NCBI GenBank assembly: GCA_030635405.1
Contig: DAOVZA010000027.1
Coordinates: 1 to 11,589, forward strand
Reading direction: 5' to 3'
DNA from: Desulfocapsa sp.
GTDB lineage: Bacteria; Desulfobacterota; Desulfobulbia; Desulfobulbales; Desulfocapsaceae
Length of the DNA stretch: 11,589 nucleotides
Positions 1-8,306 of the stretch are shown here, piece after piece. A program made the position numbers and the translations under genes. The notes under the pieces were generated by a model, which saw only the letters and a program-made list of their open reading frames with translations, did no database searches and had not been told where the DNA came from. How positions within the stretch are numbered: position 1 is the stretch's first letter; each line of letters starts with the position of its first letter.

Positions 1-1033
1 ATCAGGATGAATTTTTCCCGTGTTAATTTGCCAGGAATTAGCTCTGCGATGGAGGCGAAAAGTTTAGCTGCAATGTAGCCTTCCAGGCTGGTAAATCCAA
101 GTGGGTAGTTCCGTTGGTATTTATGCATAGCTTGCTGATATTCACGAACAAGTGGGATGCTGTTGTCCCAGGGGAAGGGTACAACCTGGGAGACAATGAC
201 ATCTTCACCATATTGACCCAGTGCGTCCTTCAGGCTGTTAGTTCCAACAAAGGATATGTTACAGTAGATTCTTTTTCCCGGTTGTTTGGCTTTGCTGAGT
301 TTAATGAATTCTGAGCAGGCAGCATAGGTTCCAACCAGAATGACAGCTTCCGGGGCTTCCCGATAAATTTCTTGTAATCCTCCCATAACAGCCACGGTAT
401 TTCTTTCATAACTGCCAATGGACATAAGTTGCAAATCTCGTTTTTGCAAGGCCAGTTTGATGCCTTCAAGACCGGCAAAGCCATAACTGTCATTTTGGTA
501 AAAGCAGGAAATGTTTCGTAGATGCAGGACTTCAGTCAGGTAAGATGCAAGGGTTTCCATTTCCTGGTAATAACTGGCGCGAATATTTATTATATGGGGA
601 TTGTAGGGTTCTCTGAGAAATTCTGCTCCTGTGAGTGGGGCAAAAAATGGAACTTTATACTTTTCAATGATGGGGAGCACAGCTTTGGAAGTGGGAGTAC
701 CAACTTCACCGATGAGCAAAACACCTGATCGTCCTGTAGGAGTTCAAGTGTGTTTTTTATTGCCCTGTCAGGTTCGTAGCCATCATCTTTACTGCGCAGG
801 TAGAGTGTCTTTCCTTTGACTCCACCAGTGTCATTGATTTCTGCAATGGCAGCCTGCAGCCCGGCTCTCATTTTTAAACCGAGATTTTTTGCTGGTCCAC
901 TTAATGCACATGATTGGCCAAGGAGAAGAATTGGACGGTCGTTTTCAACGGAGGCCTGAACGAATCCGCAAGAGAAGACGAATAGTGAAAAAAAAATGAT
1001 ACTAATTTGTGAGAGGAAAGGGGCGGTGGTCAT
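1..1033 (-). pseudogene. Periplasmic branched-chain-amino-acid-type substrate-binding protein, frameshifted and cut by the window edge
   Basis: Residues 1-27 form a signal peptide (long hydrophobic stretch ending in VQA, probable signal peptidase I cleavage). The mature part starts with a Peripla_BP_6/LivJ-like fold: LGQSCALSGPA, GGVKGKTLYL and KDDGYEPDRA. The first frame is good to about residue 105 (LLQDDQVF). From about base 718 homology continues in the neighbouring frame (LIGEVGTPTSKA, then NIRASYYQE, FYQNDSYGFAGLEG, SQVVPFPWDNS) without a stop to base 1. One missing T in the coding-strand TTTT run (A-run 718-721 on the plus strand) explains it. The start at 1033 is preferred over the ATG at 1048 because AGGA lies 7 bases upstream. 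The C-terminus, probably a few dozen residues, lies outside the window. Such proteins bind small ligands for ABC uptake or for sensing; no permease gene is visible. A homopolymer sequencing error is as likely as a true pseudogene. Confidence 0.82.
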
Positions 1034-1360
1034 TGAAGTATCCTGCATCTTAATTAAAAAAAGATCTTCATATTTTTAGTAAACACTAATTAAGTATTGA
1101 ATGCTTCCTTTATTATTCTGCTGAATTGGGCTCTTTATTTTCGGGAAAACCATCGGCCAGGCTCTGAACCTGAAGAGAAAAAATAATTGGAAGGAGTTCT
1201 GAAATGAGTCACTTCTTTTAGGATATTTCTCGTTGGATATACAAGTTATTGACTGAGAGTTTGTTTTTGTGATACAATTTTATAGATATTTTGCTGTTAC
1301 AAATATTACCTGAATCCATTGGTAGTATTAGAATGTTCAATTTAATTTTGTCAGGTTCTG
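1034..1360. other. Divergent intergenic region
   Basis: This 327-base AT-rich stretch separates the minus-strand binding-protein gene from the plus-strand GAF-PAS kinase. It holds the sigma70-like promoter for the kinase (1249-1278), its ribosome binding site (AGG at 1353-1355), and on the other strand the AGGA that precedes the binding-protein start. I could not find a convincing minus-strand promoter; the best is a weak TTCAAT/TAAAAA pair. No terminator, RNA gene or long repeat is visible. Confidence 0.6.
1249..1278 (+). promoter_or_regulatory. Sigma70-like promoter of the GAF-PAS hybrid kinase gene
   Basis: TTGACT at 1249-1254 and TACAAT at 1273-1278 are separated by 18 bases. Each box differs from the consensus by one base. 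The start of transcription would fall near 1285, leaving a leader of about 75 bases before the ATG at 1361. Judged by eye only; AT-rich DNA gives chance matches. Confidence 0.5.
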
Positions 1361-3484
1361 ATGGGTACATTACAAGCAGTACAGAATGAAAATACGCAGT
1401 TGCGGACTCAACTTGAAGAAGTTCAGAAAAAGTTTGATGGCTGTCAGACAGTTCTCAAACAGGTCATTGATTTTTCTTCAATGCTTGGTGTTCCCGATGA
1501 GTTGAAAGAAGTTTATCGGAGTGGTCTTGCTCTGTTTAAAGATCTGTTGAAGATGGATATCGTTAATCTGTTTCTGGTTGATGACAAGTTAGATAATTGT
1601 GTTTTGTGTGACACCATTGGTCTCCCTGAATCAATGATCAATAATCTGTTTGCTCATAAAGGCATGGACTTGCCTGGTTGTGTGCTGGATAGCAAGCAGC
1701 TTGAAATAGTGGAAGATTTTCATAATGAAAAACGATTTTCCATTCCTGATGTTATTTTGAAAAATAAAATCACCTCCGCCATTGGAATCCCAATGGTTCA
1801 TAATGAGAAAGTCTTTGGTGTCATAGTTGGAAACAGTTGTAATAAGGTAACATTTTCTTATGAGCAAAAAGCACTTGCTCAGGTTTTTGCAAATCAACTA
1901 GCGGTGGTTATTAAAAATGCTACCCATATTCAGTCGTTATCTGTGTCAGAGGCGCAATTAAAACGAAGGACTGCTGAAGTAAATAGTATTTTTACCAACT
2001 CAATGACTGGTATTATGCTGCTGCGGGGCGGACGGGTTTTAGCACGTTGTAATAGACGGTTTTCCGATTTTATGGGCTATGATTCGCCGGAGGAAATGGA
2101 AGGCATTGGAATGCGCGAAATTCACCTGTCGGAAGAACGATTCCGTGACTTTGGTGGACGATATTATGATTCGCTTGTCTCAGGAGAACAGATTCAGGTT
2201 GAATATCAATTGCGTAAAAAGAATGGAGAGTCTCTGTGGTGCATGTTATCAGGAAAAGCCATTGATCCGAATTCACCACCTGATCTCAAGAGGGGGGTCG
2301 TTTGGATTATTGACGATATCAGTGATCGAAAAAATATTGAAAAACAGCTACTGAAGAGTCAAAAAATGGAATCAATTGCAGTGCTTTCTGCAGGTCTTGC
2401 CCATGATTTTAATAATATAATCACCTCGATTCTTGGAAATATCAGCCTCAGCATGGCTACGTTAGATGCGGACGCTCCCGGCTATGCCTTTTTAGCCCCT
2501 GCTAAAACTGCCTCGTTACGTGCAAAGGACCTTACTCAAAAGTTGATGACCTTTTCTAAGGGAGGGGCACCTGTGCGTACTCTAGCCTCTCTTCCTGAAA
2601 TTATAAAAGATTCTGCCGATTTCGTTTTGAGTGGCAGCTCTATAAAAGTTCAGTATACCTTTGATGAGGAACTCTGGGATGCCAGTATCAATGCAGCTCA
2701 AATTAGTCAGGTTATGCAAAATCTGATTATGAATAGCAAACAGGCGATGCTGGATGGTGGTAATATTGATATCTGCTGCTCTAATTTTGCACAAAATGAT
2801 AAAATCACAGGGCTCGCAACGGGGAATTATCTAAAGATCACTATAACTGACAATGGACATGGCATTTCTTCTACGATTTTAGAGAAGATTTTTGATCCGT
2901 ATTTTACCACTAAGAGTTTTGACAGTGTCAAAGGAAGTGGGCTTGGTCTTGCTTTAGTACATTCAATCATCAGGCACCATGATGGGATGATTTTTGTGAG
3001 TTCTGTGGTGGATAAGGGGACCACGTTTACTCTTTATCTTCCGGCTGCGGTTGCACAGGAAATAGAAGATGACCAGATTGTTGCTGAACCTCTTGCTACT
3101 GCTGGTAAGGGCAGGGTCCTTATAATGGATGACGACCAGACTGTCAGAGATGTGGTTCGGCAGATGCTTGTTATGCGAGGGTATGATGTTGAGGAATCTG
3201 TTGACGGTGAGGAGAGTATCACCAAATATATATCCAATATGAAAGCCGGGACACCCTTTGACATGGTCATTATGGATCTCACCATACCTGGTGGTATGGG
3301 AGGAAAAGAGGCCGCACTGGAAGTGTTGAAGATTGATAAAAATGCAAAGATTATTGTTTCCAGTGGGTATTCAGAAGATCCGGTTATGGTAGATTATGAA
3401 AAACATGGATTTGTGGCATCGGTTGGTAAGCCGTTTGAGTTTGCAGAGTTGGGTAGGATGCTCAACTCTGTTATGACATCATGA
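1361..3484 (+). CDS. Cytoplasmic GAF-PAS hybrid histidine kinase with C-terminal receiver
   Basis: A 707-residue sensor kinase with no membrane segment. In order: short coiled coil (about 5-30), GAF-like domain (about 35-190), PAS with PAC-like end (about 205-325; RKKNGESLWCMLSG, WIIDDISDRK), and a dimerisation/phosphoacceptor helix with H348 in GLAHDFNNI. The ATPase domain has N454/N458 in the N box, DNGHGI at 497-502, FDPYFTTK at 511-518 and GSGLGLA at 525-531. A receiver covers about 584-705, with acidic D590-D592, phosphoacceptor D639 and K690. All catalytic residues are present, so it should autophosphorylate and pass phosphate to its own receiver. There is no DNA-binding or other output domain, so a downstream partner is expected. 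ATG 1361 has AGG 5 bases upstream. It is transcribed divergently from the binding-protein gene, which hints at shared regulation or sensing, though this is not shown. The ligand is unknown. Confidence 0.93.
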   Translation: MGTLQAVQNENTQLRTQLEEVQKKFDGCQTVLKQVIDFSSMLGVPDELKEVYRSGLALFKDLLKMDIVNLFLVDDKLDNCVLCDTIGLPESMINNLFAHKGMDLPGCVLDSKQLEIVEDFHNEKRFSIPDVILKNKITSAIGIPMVHNEKVFGVIVGNSCNKVTFSYEQKALAQVFANQLAVVIKNATHIQSLSVSEAQLKRRTAEVNSIFTNSMTGIMLLRGGRVLARCNRRFSDFMGYDSPEEMEGIGMREIHLSEERFRDFGGRYYDSLVSGEQIQVEYQLRKKNGESLWCMLSGKAIDPNSPPDLKRGVVWIIDDISDRKNIEKQLLKSQKMESIAVLSAGLAHDFNNIITSILGNISLSMATLDADAPGYAFLAPAKTASLRAKDLTQKLMTFSKGGAPVRTLASLPEIIKDSADFVLSGSSIKVQYTFDEELWDASINAAQISQVMQNLIMNSKQAMLDGGNIDICCSNFAQNDKITGLATGNYLKITITDNGHGISSTILEKIFDPYFTTKSFDSVKGSGLGLALVHSIIRHHDGMIFVSSVVDKGTTFTLYLPAAVAQEIEDDQIVAEPLATAGKGRVLIMDDDQTVRDVVRQMLVMRGYDVEESVDGEESITKYISNMKAGTPFDMVIMDLTIPGGMGGKEAALEVLKIDKNAKIIVSSGYSEDPVMVDYEKHGFVASVGKPFEFAELGRMLNSVMTS

Positions 3485-3529
3485 TGAATGATGTTCAGTA
3501 ATGACAAGCCTTTTGTTATTGTGAAAAAC

Positions 3530-3570
3530 CACTTCAATCTTCCCAGGATTGAAGTGATCTGTTTCTTTGT
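3530..3570 (+). terminator. Candidate intrinsic terminator after the GAF-PAS kinase
   Basis: CACTTCAATC (3530-3539) and GATTGAAGTG (3547-3556) form a perfect 10-bp stem with a 7-base loop. It is followed by ATCTGTTTCTTTG, a broken T-tract, and preceded by an A-run. It sits 46 bases after the kinase stop. The imperfect T-tract lowers confidence. Confidence 0.55.
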
Positions 3571-3586
3571 ATGTTTAGTCCCCATC

Positions 3587-3623
3587 AATCTATTAAATTA
3601 GACATTGTCTAATTTAATAGATT
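3587..3623. repeat. Perfect 18+18 inverted repeat, possible activator-binding site
   Basis: AATCTATTAAATTAGACA at 3587-3604 is exactly mirrored by its reverse complement at 3606-3623, with one central base (T3605). The dyad is very AT-rich and is centred about 113 bases upstream of the sigma54 -24 element. That is the usual range for enhancer-binding-protein sites. It could instead be a second terminator hairpin, as CTTTCCTTTG follows, but a strong T-run is lacking. Confidence 0.6.
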
Positions 3624-3717
3624 CTTTCCTTTGAATTTACAAACGTCCAAGAATTTAATATTTTTCGTAACGTTCTTATATTAATCGGATATTTCCCCAA
3701 AAGAACTTGTTGGAAAA

Positions 3718-3733
3718 TGGCACAACTATTGCT
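3718..3733 (+). promoter_or_regulatory. Sigma54 (RpoN) -24/-12 promoter of the V4R-kinase-HD-GYP operon
   Basis: TGGCACAACTATTGCT matches the sigma54 consensus TGGCAC-N5-TTGCW at every defined base, with the invariant GG (3719-3720) and GC (3731-3732) separated by 10 bases. Transcription would start near 3744, leaving a leader of about 100 bases before the ATG at 3846. Sigma54 promoters need an ATP-dependent enhancer-binding activator; the inverted repeat at 3587-3623 is a candidate site for it. No such activator gene is in the window. Confidence 0.8.
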
Positions 3734-3758
3734 TCAATATAAGTTGTTGTGAATTGTA

Positions 3759-3776
3759 CATACTGCTTGCAGTGTG
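3759..3776 (+). other. Small leader hairpin (candidate)
   Basis: CATACTGC (3759-3766) can pair with GCAGTGTG (3769-3776) around a two-base TT centre, including one T-G wobble. The five innermost pairs, ACTGC with GCAGT, are perfect. In practice the loop would open to four or more bases. It lies just after the expected sigma54 transcription start. It may be a DNA dyad rather than an RNA element. Confidence 0.3.
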
Positions 3777-3792
3777 GTGCCGATATTTTTCA

Positions 3793-3826
3793 GAGACCTC
3801 AAGAGGTACTATCTTGAGTAGGTCTC
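3793..3826 (+). other. Leader hairpin just upstream of the V4R ribosome binding site
   Basis: GAGACCT (3793-3799) pairs with AGGTCTC (3820-3826), and CAAGA (3800-3804) with TCTTG (3812-3816), leaving a three-base bulge (AGT). A competing pairing uses ACCTC/GAGGT within 3796-3807 and TACT/AGTA within 3807-3820. The structure ends 9 bases before the ribosome binding site, so it could affect translation or message stability. No known riboswitch class was recognised. Confidence 0.4.
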
Positions 3827-3845
3827 AAAGCCATTGGAGAGTCAA

Positions 3846-4373
3846 ATGTTTAAAGAAGAAAGGGATGAACTGCAGTTTGATTGGAGCATGATAGGAGATA
3901 TCGAAGACGGGCGTCCTAACCTTGGAGCAACGATGGATGTCAGTGTTTACCGGCTGATGCAATTCACTCTGAGAGATGTGCTTATAAGACAGTATGATGC
4001 TGCCACAGCAGATAAAATATTTTATGACGCAGGTGAGCATGCCGGCAAAGCCTTATGTAAAAAGATGATAAATAAGGAAAATAATTTTAATGATTTTATT
4101 GCAGAAGTTCAGGATTTACTGAAAACATTGAAAATAGGTATTTTAAGAGTTGAACATGCCGATCTGGAGGCAATGCACTTTACTCTGGCTATAGCTGAAG
4201 ATCTTGATTGTTCCGGACTTCCAGTCTGTGATGAAGAGATTTGTACCTATGACGAAGGTTTTATTAATGGATTACTGTATGAATATACAGGAAAAAACTT
4301 TAATGTAAAGGAAGTGGATTGCTGGTGCTCCGGTGATCGGGTCTGTCGTTTTGATGTTAAGGTTAATGACTAG
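3846..4373 (+). CDS. Stand-alone V4R (4-vinyl reductase) domain sensor protein
   Basis: A soluble 175-residue protein. The C-terminal half has the V4R pattern: CTYDEGFINGLL (133-144), a ligand-pocket region, then KEVDCWCSGDRVCRF (155-169). C133, E156, C159 and C167 have the same spacing (23, 3, 8) as the zinc ligands I recall for the phenol sensor MopR (C155, E178, C181, C189), so a structural zinc is likely. Three more cysteines (C122, C128, C161) lie close by. V4R domains bind small hydrophobic ligands in XylR/DmpR-type activators and occur in BchJ-like proteins; here there is no fused ATPase or DNA-binding part. ATG 3846 is chosen over the in-frame TTG at 3834 because GGAGAG (3836-3841) is placed correctly for it. 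It is first in the sigma54 operon, with 11 bases before the kinase gene, so it probably acts as the kinase's input protein. The ligand is unknown. Confidence 0.85.
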   Translation: MFKEERDELQFDWSMIGDIEDGRPNLGATMDVSVYRLMQFTLRDVLIRQYDAATADKIFYDAGEHAGKALCKKMINKENNFNDFIAEVQDLLKTLKIGILRVEHADLEAMHFTLAIAEDLDCSGLPVCDEEICTYDEGFINGLLYEYTGKNFNVKEVDCWCSGDRVCRFDVKVND

Positions 4374-4384
4374 GTTAACAGTGT

Positions 4385-7129
4385 ATGCTTGAGGTCAAGG
4401 AAGAGTTCATTGATAAGATAACGGAAGTTTTTTATCTGTTATTGAAGGGAAAAAAGGCAACATCAATAGAGTTGCCTGCGGACCACCCTGACAATGAAAT
4501 CAAACAGGTAGTCACCTATATTAACAAATTTCTTGGCGAATATAATGATGTTACCGATCTTGTACATTCCTTATCCATAGGTGATCTGAATGTTGAAGCG
4601 CCAAAAGGTCAGCTGGCACTTTTACAATCGCTCAAGAGCCTGCAGGCAAATCTGCGCCATCTAACCTGGACAACACAGCAGATCGCTGAGGGTGATTTCA
4701 GTAGACGAATAGATTTTATTGGCGAATTTTCAGATGCTTTCAATACCATGACTAAGCAGCTGGAAAGCTCCTTCAGGGAACGAACTGAAGTCAATGAAAT
4801 ATTACAGAAACGTGTCGATGAACTGGCCGAAGCCCGCCGTGAGATGCTCAAAATGATGGAGGCTCTTGAAGAGTCACGGAAAGAGGCTGAGGAAGCAACT
4901 CGTGCCAAATCCGATTTCCTGGCTAATATGAGTCATGAAATCCGCACACCAATGAATGCTATTACAGGTATGAGTTATCTGGCATTAAAGACGGATCTTA
5001 CTCCAAAACAACGAGACTATATCACTAAAGTACAGTTCTCAGCCAATGCGCTTCTTGGAATTATTAATGACATTCTGGATTTTTCTAAGATCGAAGCGGG
5101 GAAGCTTGATATGGAATCAACTTCCTTTCATCTTGATACTGTTCTGGTAAATCTTGCGAATCTTGTTGGAATCAAAGTGGAGGAGAAAGGGCTGGAGCTG
5201 TTATTTAACGTCCATAAGGATGTTCCAACCTCTCTGGTGGGTGACCAATTACGCCTGGGGCAGATTCTGATTAATCTTGTTAACAATGCGGTTAAATTTA
5301 CAGAAAAGGGTGAAATTGTAGTGAGTGTGGAACCGCTGGACGTACGAAAAGGGCGGGCAAAATTGCAATTCTCTGTACGTGATTCCGGAATTGGTCTTAC
5401 GGAGGAACAACAGGGAAAACTATTCAGTGCTTTTTCTCAGGCAGATAGCACAATAACTCGAAAGTATGGCGGTACTGGTCTTGGGTTGACAATTTCCAAA
5501 AAACTTTCTGAGATGATGGGTGGTGAAATCTGGGTTGAAAGTGAGTCTGGAGTTGGTAGTAATTTCATATTTACGGCAGTATTTGAGCTTAGTTCTGAAA
5601 AAGATCTGGCATTGTCAGACGTACTGGATCTTCGTGGTAAACGAGTTCTGGTTGTGGATGATAATCAGATCTCCCGTGAAATTCTGCAGGATATGCTGGA
5701 ATCCATGGCCATGAAAGTTTCGGAGGCGCCCTCTGGTGAAGAGGCACTGGCCGAGGTTGAGCAAGCTGATGCAGAAGCTAATCCTTTTGAACTGATTCTG
5801 ATGGATTGGAAGATGGGGGGGATGGATGGTTTTGCTGCCTGTGAGAAAATAAAAGAACTTAAGCTTCTCCGAATGCCCAAGATTATAATGGTGACCTCCT
5901 ATGGTCGTCAGGAAATTCTGCAGCAGGCGGAAAATGCAGGATTGGATGGTTTTTTGATTAAACCTGCGAATCGTTCACTACTTCAGGATACTGTCATGCA
6001 TGCCTTTGGTATGGGGGGAGTTGGACTTCGTACATCTGGGGTTGAAGAAAGTGATAGTGGTAGACTTAAAGGTATCCGTGGAGCACGAGTTCTTTTGGTT
6101 GAAGATAACGAGATTAACCAACAGGTTGCTCAGGAAATTCTTGAACAGTTTTCGCTGACTGTGGACACTGCAGAAAATGGCGAAATAGCTGTGGAGATGG
6201 TTGCAAAGCAAGAATATGATATCGTTTTAATGGATATCCAAATGCCTGTAATGGGAGGTTTTGAGGCTACCCAAAAAATACGGGATCTGGAAGAAGCAGA
6301 CAAAGATCTTCCGATTATTGCCATGACAGCTAATGCAATGGCTGGTGATAGGGAAAAAAGTATCCAGGCTGGTATGAATGATCATGTTACCAAACCCATT
6401 GATCCGGAGAAGCTATCTCAAACACTGCTGCAATGGATCAAAGCAGGTGATAGAGAAATCTCCACAAAAACCATTGATAAAGAGAATGATGGCAGCATAG
6501 TTGATATTAGATTACCTGAATTTTCACATATTGATACAAAAAGTGGCCTTTATCGGGTGGGTGGTAATCAAAAGCTGTATAGAAAACTATTGGTGAAATT
6601 TTACAACGAATACGCTGATACTACGTACCAGATTAAGGAAGCACAGGAAAATTATAACCTTGAATTGGCCACTCGCCTGGCACATACACTCAAGGGCGTA
6701 GCAGGAAATATTGGTGCCAAACAACTTCAGGTTGCCGCTGGTGTAGTTGAGATTGCACTGAAGAATAATAAGTTTGGAGATCTCAATGAATTACTTGGCA
6801 AATTAGAGCTCAGTATAAAAGAAGTGATTGAATGTCTTAAGGACTTTGTGGCTGCTGAAAAGGTAGAGCTGACTGACGAGAAAAAACCTGGTCAACTATC
6901 TGTTCTTGTAGGGTTGCTTCAGGAACTTTCCCCTCATATCGAAAAACGTAAACCTAAACCGAGTAAAGAGATAATATCTCAAATAAACAGTTACACCTGG
7001 TCTTCTGATTATAGCTCTGAGATTGAAGAGCTGAGCAGGTTGACAGCTAAATATAAATTTAAAGATGCTGCTTTAATTCTGGATTCGCTACTCGAAAAAT
7101 TTGAAAATATGGTGTCAGGAAATGATTGA
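4385..7129 (+). CDS. Soluble HAMP hybrid histidine kinase with two receivers and Hpt domain
   Basis: A 914-residue phosphorelay protein without any membrane segment. Order: N-terminal helical region with a HAMP-like unit (about 52-90, SIGDLNV), a HAMP domain (about 90-140, [11 protein letters not shown]...FNTM), coiled coil (140-175) and HisKA with H184 in [10 protein letters not shown]. The ATPase domain has N297, N300-N301, DSGIG (333-337) and GGTGLGL (362-368). Receiver 1 (about 418-540) has D425/D426, D474, T504 and K526; receiver 2 (about 568-685) has E573/D574, D617, T648 and K670. Hpt (about 720-825) has H767 in AHTLKG. A helical tail (about 835-914, [10 protein letters not shown]...KYKFKDA) follows. 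Both receivers and the Hpt look functional. With no sensory domain beyond HAMP, input likely comes from the V4R protein encoded just upstream. The ribosome binding site is weak (AGG 10 bases before the ATG), and the 8-base overlap with the next gene suggests translational coupling. Confidence 0.93.
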   Translation: MLEVKEEFIDKITEVFYLLLKGKKATSIELPADHPDNEIKQVVTYINKFLGEYNDVTDLVHSLSIGDLNVEAPKGQLALLQSLKSLQANLRHLTWTTQQIAEGDFSRRIDFIGEFSDAFNTMTKQLESSFRERTEVNEILQKRVDELAEARREMLKMMEALEESRKEAEEATRAKSDFLANMSHEIRTPMNAITGMSYLALKTDLTPKQRDYITKVQFSANALLGIINDILDFSKIEAGKLDMESTSFHLDTVLVNLANLVGIKVEEKGLELLFNVHKDVPTSLVGDQLRLGQILINLVNNAVKFTEKGEIVVSVEPLDVRKGRAKLQFSVRDSGIGLTEEQQGKLFSAFSQADSTITRKYGGTGLGLTISKKLSEMMGGEIWVESESGVGSNFIFTAVFELSSEKDLALSDVLDLRGKRVLVVDDNQISREILQDMLESMAMKVSEAPSGEEALAEVEQADAEANPFELILMDWKMGGMDGFAACEKIKELKLLRMPKIIMVTSYGRQEILQQAENAGLDGFLIKPANRSLLQDTVMHAFGMGGVGLRTSGVEESDSGRLKGIRGARVLLVEDNEINQQVAQEILEQFSLTVDTAENGEIAVEMVAKQEYDIVLMDIQMPVMGGFEATQKIRDLEEADKDLPIIAMTANAMAGDREKSIQAGMNDHVTKPIDPEKLSQTLLQWIKAGDREISTKTIDKENDGSIVDIRLPEFSHIDTKSGLYRVGGNQKLYRKLLVKFYNEYADTTYQIKEAQENYNLELATRLAHTLKGVAGNIGAKQLQVAAGVVEIALKNNKFGDLNELLGKLELSIKEVIECLKDFVAAEKVELTDEKKPGQLSVLVGLLQELSPHIEKRKPKPSKEIISQINSYTWSSDYSSEIEELSRLTAKYKFKDAALILDSLLEKFENMVSGND

Positions 7130-8219
7130 CCTATCAGGCTGTACTGTTTTGATAGTTGATGATGTAGAATCAAATATCGATATACTTATTGAAACATTAG
7201 ATGGTGAATATGAAATCAGTGTTGCCATGGATGGTGAATCAGCGCTGGAAAGCGTTGAAGTTGAAATACCTGATCTCATTTTACTTGATATTATGATGCC
7301 TGGAATGAATGGCTACGAAGTGTGTCGTGCCTTAAAAGAAAACCCTGCTACTAAAGATATTCCGGTTATCTTTTTAACTGCCATGATAGACGAGGCAAAT
7401 GAAGAAAAAGGATTGATGCTAGGCGCAGTGGACTATATTACCAAGCCTTTTAGTCCTGAATTGGTTCAGGCAAGAGTTCATAACCAACTTGAATTGAAAG
7501 TCCATAAAGACAATCTTGACTTTCTTGTTCAGGAACGAACAAAACAGGTGGAGTTGACTCAGGAAGTCACCATTGAATCAATGGGTACCCTGGCAGAATA
7601 CAGGGACCCTGAAACCGGTGGCCATATCCAACGAACTAAAAAATATGTGAAAATATTAGCCCAGCACCTTCAGTTACATCCAAAATTTTGTGACTTCTTA
7701 GACGATGCCACCATTGAAATTCTATATCAATCAGCACCACTCCATGATATCGGTAAGGTGGGAGTACCAGATGGTATCCTCTTGAAAAATGGCAGATTAA
7801 CTGTTGAAGAATTTGAGGTTATGAAAAAACATGCCGTCTATGGCAGAGAAGTGATTGCTATATCTGAGAAAAGGTTAGGGCAAGATTCCTTTCTTCGTCA
7901 TGCTTGTATTATTGCAGGAAGCCACCATGAAAAATGGGATGGTTCAGGCTATCCGGACGGTCTGAAAGGGGATGGAATCCCCATCCAAGGGCGGATAATG
8001 GCTATTGCTGATGTTTATGATGCTCTTATCAGCAAGCGTCCTTATAAGGAGCCTCTTCGTCATAAAGATGCTGTCAAAATAATTACAGAGGGAAGGGGGG
8101 CGCATTTTGATCCTGATATGGCTGATGCGTTTCTGGAACTTGAAGATGAGTTTAGAAAAATAGCTTTGGCCTATGCCGACTTCGATGAAGAGCGAGAAAG
8201 ATTATCTGAAGGCAAGTAG
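7122..8219 (+). CDS. Response regulator with HD-GYP c-di-GMP phosphodiesterase domain (RpfG-like)
   Basis: A 365-residue protein. Receiver at about 8-122: D13/D14, phosphoacceptor D56 in [12 protein letters not shown]86, K108. A linker helix follows (125-150), then HD-GYP at about 150-345 with H168, HD at 208-209, K212, H237, [13 protein letters not shown] (268-280) and IADVYDAL (295-302). All metal-binding and GYP residues are present, so hydrolysis of cyclic di-GMP is expected, controlled by phosphorylation at D56. The ATG at 7122 overlaps the kinase stop by 8 bases. An in-frame TTG at 7101 exists but has no ribosome binding site and would add seven residues ahead of a typical receiver start. 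AGGA lies only one base before the ATG, so initiation probably depends on ribosomes finishing the kinase gene. As last gene of the operon it is the natural acceptor of phosphate from Hpt H767. Confidence 0.94.
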   Translation: MIDLSGCTVLIVDDVESNIDILIETLDGEYEISVAMDGESALESVEVEIPDLILLDIMMPGMNGYEVCRALKENPATKDIPVIFLTAMIDEANEEKGLMLGAVDYITKPFSPELVQARVHNQLELKVHKDNLDFLVQERTKQVELTQEVTIESMGTLAEYRDPETGGHIQRTKKYVKILAQHLQLHPKFCDFLDDATIEILYQSAPLHDIGKVGVPDGILLKNGRLTVEEFEVMKKHAVYGREVIAISEKRLGQDSFLRHACIIAGSHHEKWDGSGYPDGLKGDGIPIQGRIMAIADVYDALISKRPYKEPLRHKDAVKIITEGRGAHFDPDMADAFLELEDEFRKIALAYADFDEERERLSEGK

Positions 8220-8306
8220 TGCAAATAAAATAAGTAAATTTAGTATGAAGTGTGCTGGATTCTGTCTTTTTACACCTGATTTGTCAGTGTACCCCGTCTC
8301 AACTTT

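Larger units (their letters stand above)
3485..3845. other. Regulatory intergenic region before the V4R operon
   Basis: These 361 bases contain no credible gene. In order they hold a candidate terminator hairpin (3530-3556), a perfect 18+18 inverted repeat (3587-3623), a sigma54-type promoter (3718-3733), two candidate leader hairpins (3759-3776 and 3793-3826) and the ribosome binding site GGAGAG (3836-3841). The arrangement of upstream inverted repeat, then -24/-12 promoter, then structured leader fits an enhancer-activated operon. Confidence 0.65.

Noticed and set aside
230..493. Minus-strand 87-residue open frame inside the binding-protein gene.
   Set aside because: It is an out-of-frame shadow; the neighbouring frame gives clear binding-protein motifs across the same bases.
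3834..3845. TTG start at 3834 for the V4R protein.
   Set aside because: These bases overlap the GGAGAG ribosome binding site that serves the ATG at 3846.
7101..7121. TTG start at 7101 for the HD-GYP regulator.
   Set aside because: No ribosome binding site, and it adds residues not expected before a receiver domain; ATG at 7122 with stop overlap fits coupling.
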